64,000 bases of DNA from the NCBI GenBank assembly GCA_965212125.1, contig OZ243045.1:1302001-1366000 (forward strand). Reading direction: 5' to 3'. Below the pieces are notes generated by a model. It saw nothing but the letters and a program-made list of their open reading frames with translations, did no database searches and was not told where the DNA came from. Made by a program: the position numbers and the translations under genes. This DNA comes from CAYRJD01 sp965212125 (GTDB taxonomy: Bacteria; Actinomycetota; Acidimicrobiia; Acidimicrobiales; Poriferisodalaceae). This document shows positions 60,298-64,000 of the stretch, piece by piece. Position 1 is the stretch's first letter. Every line of letters starts with the position of its first letter.

Positions 60298-61713
60298 TCA
60301 GTTTTGCTCTTGCGTTTTATCGGGCGCAAGGGTAGTTGCGGCAGTCGGGTCGATGGCTGACGCGGTTGGGTCGTCGTCAACGTCGTCAAGCACGGCTTCG
60401 GTGTCGGCAGGCGCTTCGGCGGTGTTGGCAGGCGCATCAGCGATGTCGGCTTCGGCAACAGTTTCGGCTTCGGCCGCTTCGGCGACGCTTTCTCCGTCGG
60501 CGTCAGTTGCATCTTCGGCAACAGCGTCAGCGGCGCTAGCTTTCTCGCCCTCGCCCTCAGCCTCTTCAGCTTCAGCCTCCGCACCTTCAGCCTCCTCAGC
60601 CGGCGCTTCGCTAGCGGCCTTTGACCACTGCCCGGCGGTAATCGCTTCGCCGCCGTCGGCGGGCACCCACTTCATCTCGCCGCTGTCGGGATCGGTAACC
60701 CACTCCCCCTCTGCCCAGTCTTGGCCAGCCAGCCCCGCCTCTTCCTCGGCGATCTGCGCTTCGCTCTTTATGTCAATGCGCCAGCCGGTCAGCCGAGCCG
60801 CCAGGCGAGCGTTTTGGCCTTCACGTCCGATCGCCAGCGACAGCTGATGATCCGGCACGACCACCTCGGCGATGCCTTCGTATTCGTGGAATCGCACCTC
60901 TCGCACTTTGGCCGGCGACAGCGCCTTGGCGACAAAATCGTGCAGGTCGTCGGTGAACGGCACGATGTCGATCTTCTCGCCACGCAGTTCGTTCACGACC
61001 TGGCGCACACGAGAACCACGAGCGCCAACGCAAGCGCCCACCGGGTCGATGTTCGGGTCGTTTGACCACACGGCGATCTTGGTTCGGTGCCCGGGCTCAC
61101 GAGCGCACGCCTTCACCTCAACGATGCCCTCGCCGATTTCGGGCACCTCCAGCTTGAACAGCTCACGGATGAAACCCGGGTGCGTGCGGGAGACCACGAT
61201 CTGCGGGCCCTTGGCGGTTTTGCGCACCTCAACTATGTACGCCTTCAGGCGGGAGTTCGGCTCGGTGCGTTCGTACATCACCTGTTCGGATTGCGGCAGC
61301 AGCGCCTCGACTCGGCCGAGGTCGAGCAGCGTGTAGCGGGCATCGTTTTGCTGGATGATGCCCGTGACGATGTCGCCCTCACGTCCGGCGTACTCGTCGT
61401 ACTTCATGTCTCGCTCGACTTCGCGGATGCGCTGCGTTAGCACTTGGCGAGCGGTCTGGGCGGCGATGCGACCGAAGTCTTCGGGCGTGTCGTCCCACTC
61501 GCGCTCAACGTTGCCTTCTTCGTCTAGCTCTTGTGCGAAGACACGAATCTGAAACGCCTCGTCAATGACCACGTATGCCTGCTCGGCCGCACCGGGCAGG
61601 CGCTTGTATGCCGACTCCAGGCCGTTGGCCAGAGCCTGCGCTAGCACTTCGGAGTTGATGCCCTTTTCGGCGGCTAGTGCCTGCAGGGCCTCCATGATTT
61701 CCAGACCACTCAT
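60298..61713 (-). CDS. nusA: Transcription termination/antitermination protein NusA
   Basis: RNA polymerase elongation factor. 471 residues from ATG 61713 (MSGLEIMEALQAL), which has GGAGC 9 nt upstream and overlaps the rimP stop in ATGA; the longer frame to 61761 is rejected. Order: polymerase-binding N-terminal domain, S1 (REGDIVTGIIQQNDARYTLLDLG), KH1 (VGACVGARGSRVRQVVNELRG) and KH2 (AIGREGQNARLAARLTGW). After about residue 350 an acidic Glu/Ala/Asp-rich tail of more than 110 residues replaces the usual C-terminal repeats. Confidence 0.96.
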   Translation of the reverse strand: MSGLEIMEALQALAAEKGINSEVLAQALANGLESAYKRLPGAAEQAYVVIDEAFQIRVFAQELDEEGNVEREWDDTPEDFGRIAAQTARQVLTQRIREVERDMKYDEYAGREGDIVTGIIQQNDARYTLLDLGRVEALLPQSEQVMYERTEPNSRLKAYIVEVRKTAKGPQIVVSRTHPGFIRELFKLEVPEIGEGIVEVKACAREPGHRTKIAVWSNDPNIDPVGACVGARGSRVRQVVNELRGEKIDIVPFTDDLHDFVAKALSPAKVREVRFHEYEGIAEVVVPDHQLSLAIGREGQNARLAARLTGWRIDIKSEAQIAEEEAGLAGQDWAEGEWVTDPDSGEMKWVPADGGEAITAGQWSKAASEAPAEEAEGAEAEAEEAEGEGEKASAADAVAEDATDADGESVAEAAEAETVAEADIADAPANTAEAPADTEAVLDDVDDDPTASAIDPTAATTLAPDKTQEQN

Positions 61714-62318
61714 TTGGTTGCTCCTTTTTTGGAGTTGGGGCGGGTGGAGTTGCCCCAGCAAAAGATTGTGCGGGCGGTAGTGATGTCTGCGTAGCTGATG
61801 TCGGCGCGGGTGGCGTTTTGCGGGTCGGCGGTTTTAGCGGCAGCAGGCTGATCGGCGGGCGCTGCGGGTAGCGAGATGGCTATGCCGGACTGATCGGCTG
61901 CGAGCAGCACTCCGTCAACTCGGCGAGTTGGTGCTTGGTTGGCTGCCATAACCCGCTGCTGCGTGAGCTTCACGGTCACGGTTTCGCCGATTGCGCCGAT
62001 GAAGTGATCCGGTCGGATGAGCTTGCGTTCAAGTCCGGGGCTGGACACTTCAAGCGTGTACTTGCCGGGCAGCGGGTCGTGCTCATCCAGCGTGTGCGAT
62101 AGTGCGCGGGAGATTTGGCTGAGCGTGGTGGTGTCTAATGCGGTGCTAGCGGTGGCGGTTATCAGGACTTGCAGGGTGGTGCCGTGTTGCTGCACGTCAT
62201 AGAGGTCAAAGCCTGCGTCGGTAACGACTGGTTCGATCAGCCGGGTGAGCGTTGTCAGGGTGTCGGCGGAGCTTGGCGCGTCGGCGCTTGTTATGTCGGG
62301 GCTAGCAATACCGGTCAT
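61710..62318 (-). CDS. rimP: Ribosome maturation factor RimP
   Basis: 30S assembly factor. 202 residues from ATG 62318; the frame to 62483 adds 55 residues across inverted repeats and is rejected. Seen: LTRLIEPVVTDAGFDLYDVQ, ALSHTLDEHDPLPGKYTLEVSSPGLERKL (split motif typical of the family) and VKLTQQRV. Ends with an Ala/Asp-rich segment and FCWGNSTRP. Coupled to nusA by ATGA overlap. Confidence 0.93.
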   Translation of the reverse strand: MTGIASPDITSADAPSSADTLTTLTRLIEPVVTDAGFDLYDVQQHGTTLQVLITATASTALDTTTLSQISRALSHTLDEHDPLPGKYTLEVSSPGLERKLIRPDHFIGAIGETVTVKLTQQRVMAANQAPTRRVDGVLLAADQSGIAISLPAAPADQPAAAKTADPQNATRADISYADITTARTIFCWGNSTRPNSKKGATK

Positions 62319-62622
62319 GTCTGCTCTTGGGTGATTGGTTTGGAAAATCGGGCTGGCTGGTTTAGTCAGCCAGGCAAGCAAGCGGGTCTGTCGCCTGCTG
62401 TCGTTCGGCACCCGTTCCGCTAGCGGAACGATGCGCAGTCGGAACGCCACAACTGTCGTTAGTTTTTCGGTTGTGATTTCCACTACCGATTAACCGCTGA
62501 CACGCCACGCACTCCGGCGGAGTTCGTAGCAACTCAAGCGAGCTTGAGTTCGGCTGTAGCTGCCTGCGCTGATAATGCTACCTGGCAGATGCGGGCTTGG
62601 CTAGCCGCAGGCGCGGGCTTGG
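62319..62622. other. 304-bp intergenic region with two inverted repeats
   Basis: Between ispG and rimP. Contains the perfect 18-bp palindrome CGTTCCGCTAGCGGAACG (62413-62430) and AACTCAAGC-GA-GCTTGAGTT (62531-62550). The second could terminate ispG transcription; no T-tract follows. No ORF seen. Confidence 0.6.
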
Positions 62623-62627
62623 CTAGC
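62591..62627. repeat. Direct repeat spanning the ispG stop
   Basis: gcgggcttggctagc at 62591-62605 and 62613-62627, 22-bp period; the second holds the ispG stop (cta 62623-62625). Confidence 0.85.
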
Positions 62628-63819
62628 GGGTTCGGATCTGGTTGATGCGCTGCTCGGTTTGATTAATGTCGTTGCCTTGATCGCTTACTTGTGCTAGGCG
62701 GTCGGCTTCGGCGGCTTCGGCGGCTCCTTCGTCCGCTTGCGCCAAGGCTGCCTCTACCCCGTCGGCGGCAATCCGCCTGGCCCAATGCACTAGCTGCGTC
62801 ACCATTTCGTCTTCGGGCACCACCTTGACTACTTGGCCTCGCACGAACAAGTGCCCGCGGCCGCGCCCGGCGGCTATGCCCAGATCGGCGGACTTGGCTT
62901 CGCCCGGACCGTTGACGACGCAGCCCATCACCGCTACCTGCACCGGCAGCTGCTCGCCCTCTAGGGCGGCTTGGGCGCGCTTGGCTACTTCTATTACGTC
63001 AACCTCGGCGCGCCCGCACGAGGGGCAGGCGATCAGATCCACCGAGCGTCGCTCCGCCAAGCCCAGCGACTCCAGCAGGCGACGGCCAGCCTTCACCTCT
63101 TCCACCGGGTCGGCGGTGAGGCTGTAGCGGATGGTGTCGCCGATGCCTTCCATCAACAAGGTGGCGATGCCGGCGGTGGCTTTTAGCAGCCCGCCCGGCG
63201 GTGGGCCAGCTTCGGTGACGCCGAGATGCAGCGGGTAGTCAACCGTGTCGGCAAGCAGCCGGTAGGACTCAACCATTAGACGCACATCGCTGGATTTGAC
63301 GGAGATCTTTACGTCGTCAAAGCCGACCTGTTCGAAATAGCCCAGCTCGCGCTTGGCGGATTCCACCAGCGCGGTAGGCGTCATGCCGTAGCGCGACTCA
63401 ATGTCGGGGTCGAGCGAGCCGCTGTTTACGCCGATGCGGATGGGGATTTTGTGGTCGCGGGCGGTGGTGGCGACGGCTTTGATTTGGTCTGACTTGCGGA
63501 TGTTGCCGGGGTTCAGCCGCAGGCACGCCACGCCCGCGTCTATCGCCGCCAGCGCCAGGCGGTATTGAAAATGAACGTCGGCGACCAGCGGCACCGGCGA
63601 GCGGGGCACGATTTGCGCTAGCGCTTCGGCGGCGGCCATGTCGTTGCAGGTGCAGCGCACGATGTCGGCGCCGGCGGCGGCCAGGGCGTAGATCTGTTCA
63701 AGGGTCGCATCAACGTCGGCGGTTTTCGTAATCGTCATCGACTGGACGGTTATGGGGGCGCCCGCGCCGACCTGCACCGACCCGACCTTGACAGACCTGG
63801 TCTGCCTGCGTTCAAACAC
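62623..63819 (-). CDS. ispG: 4-hydroxy-3-methylbut-2-enyl diphosphate synthase (IspG/GcpE)
   Basis: Penultimate step of the MEP isoprenoid pathway; [4Fe-4S] enzyme. 398 residues. Cluster ligands in CPSCGRAEVDV and CVVNGPGEAK (three Cys plus the downstream Glu). Also VQSMTITKTADVDATLEQI, VADVHFQYRLALAAI and CLRLNPGNIRKSDQ. GTG start. The C-terminal 45 residues are Glu/Ala-rich and longer than usual. Neighbours (M50 protease upstream) match the dxr-rip-ispG order of actinobacteria. Confidence 0.97.
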   Translation of the reverse strand: MFERRQTRSVKVGSVQVGAGAPITVQSMTITKTADVDATLEQIYALAAAGADIVRCTCNDMAAAEALAQIVPRSPVPLVADVHFQYRLALAAIDAGVACLRLNPGNIRKSDQIKAVATTARDHKIPIRIGVNSGSLDPDIESRYGMTPTALVESAKRELGYFEQVGFDDVKISVKSSDVRLMVESYRLLADTVDYPLHLGVTEAGPPPGGLLKATAGIATLLMEGIGDTIRYSLTADPVEEVKAGRRLLESLGLAERRSVDLIACPSCGRAEVDVIEVAKRAQAALEGEQLPVQVAVMGCVVNGPGEAKSADLGIAAGRGRGHLFVRGQVVKVVPEDEMVTQLVHWARRIAADGVEAALAQADEGAAEAAEADRLAQVSDQGNDINQTEQRINQIRTR

Positions 63820-63895
63820 TGCTCTAGTTTGCCGTCTGGACGCAGGCGATTGCCGTCTGCGCGCAGGTGATTCGGTTTTGCGGTTGCGTGGCGGC

Positions 63896-63934
63896 CTAGA
63901 GATTGATCGGTTGGCTAGAGATTGATCGGGTTGG
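63896..63934. repeat. Direct repeat spanning the M50 protease stop
   Basis: ctagagattgatcggttgg (63896-63914) and ctagagattgatcgggttgg (63915-63934); the second begins with the stop codon of the protease gene. Confidence 0.85.
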
Positions 63935-64000
63935 CTACGTCTAAATACACCAGCCCGACGGCGAGAATCAGCAGTGCGATGGTGACCGCGTAGACCAGCG
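63915..64000 (-). CDS. C-terminal end of an M50 (RseP/Rip-like) membrane metalloprotease
   Basis: Only 28 codons are in the window: a membrane helix VYAVTIALLILAVGLVYLD followed by VANPINL and the TAG stop. Tail pattern (helix, then D-x2-NPI) and position directly before ispG match the site-2 protease gene of the actinobacterial dxr-rip-ispG cluster. No catalytic motif is visible because the gene runs off the edge. Confidence 0.6.
   Translation of the reverse strand, partial: LVYAVTIALLILAVGLVYLDVANPINL

Noticed and set aside
1..64000. CRISPR array, tRNA, rRNA, IS element or prophage
   Set aside because: No regularly spaced long repeats, no cloverleaf recognised, no transposase or integrase ORF. 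Short tandem repeats present are all under 21 bp per unit and gene-end associated.

Overview
This is one contiguous stretch of a high-GC bacterial chromosome, about 60% G+C overall with a few clearly AT-richer inserts. The gene content and order point to an actinobacterium: an M50 protease next to ispG, then rimP-nusA-infB-rbfA-truB-ribF-rpsO-pnp-dapB, and elsewhere yebC-ruvC-ruvA-ruvB-queA-tgt-yajC-secD. The fused indolepyruvate oxidoreductase and the family of very large cell-wall-binding-repeat (CWB2) proteins suggest an uncultured Acidimicrobiia-like lineage. That placement is inference; there is no rRNA gene in the window.

Layout. 1-6830 (minus strand) holds protein export (secD, partial, and yajC), queuosine tRNA modification (tgt, queA), Holliday-junction resolution (ruvCAB) and yebC. 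6881-9575 carries two tandem solute-binding lipoproteins without a transporter. 9796-14646 is a mixed metabolic and membrane region (EamA exporter, class V aminotransferase, rhomboid protease, M18 aminopeptidase). 14673-16001 is an AT-richer restriction-modification cassette whose adenine methylase is split by a 10-bp homopolymer. 16109-26865 is metabolic: ammonium transporter, transsulfuration pair (CBS plus a cystathionine gamma-synthase/lyase), a 1201-residue indolepyruvate:ferredoxin oxidoreductase, a UGA-decoded selenoprotein of the GrdB/PrdB family, and an SDR oxidoreductase. 26920-28338 is an AT-rich orphan membrane protein. 28460-32288 has a winged-helix protein, a ferritin-like diiron protein and an acyl-CoA synthetase. 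32518-49458 is dominated by four giant secreted CWB2 proteins (939-1565 aa), three of them apparently in one operon, with a small island of duplicated leaderless genes between the third and fourth. 49755-64000 returns to the core: VTT-type membrane protein, dapB, pnp, rpsO, ribF, truB, rbfA, infB, nusA, rimP, ispG and the tail of an M50 protease.

Strongest unusual signals: (1) a selenocysteine gene that ordinary gene calling splits in two, with a compact hairpin fitting the bacterial SECIS geometry; (2) a candidate phase-variable Dam-like methylase with three GATC sites in its own promoter region; (3) short tandem duplications anchored on the TAG stop codon of many unrelated genes; (4) a Tgt enzyme lacking all three zinc-binding cysteines; (5) a bipartite upstream motif with identical 14-bp spacing shared by the two CWB2 transcription units; (6) a hairpin/three-frame-stop/perfect Shine-Dalgarno module at 10795-10838. 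No tRNA, rRNA, CRISPR array, transposase or integrase was found.
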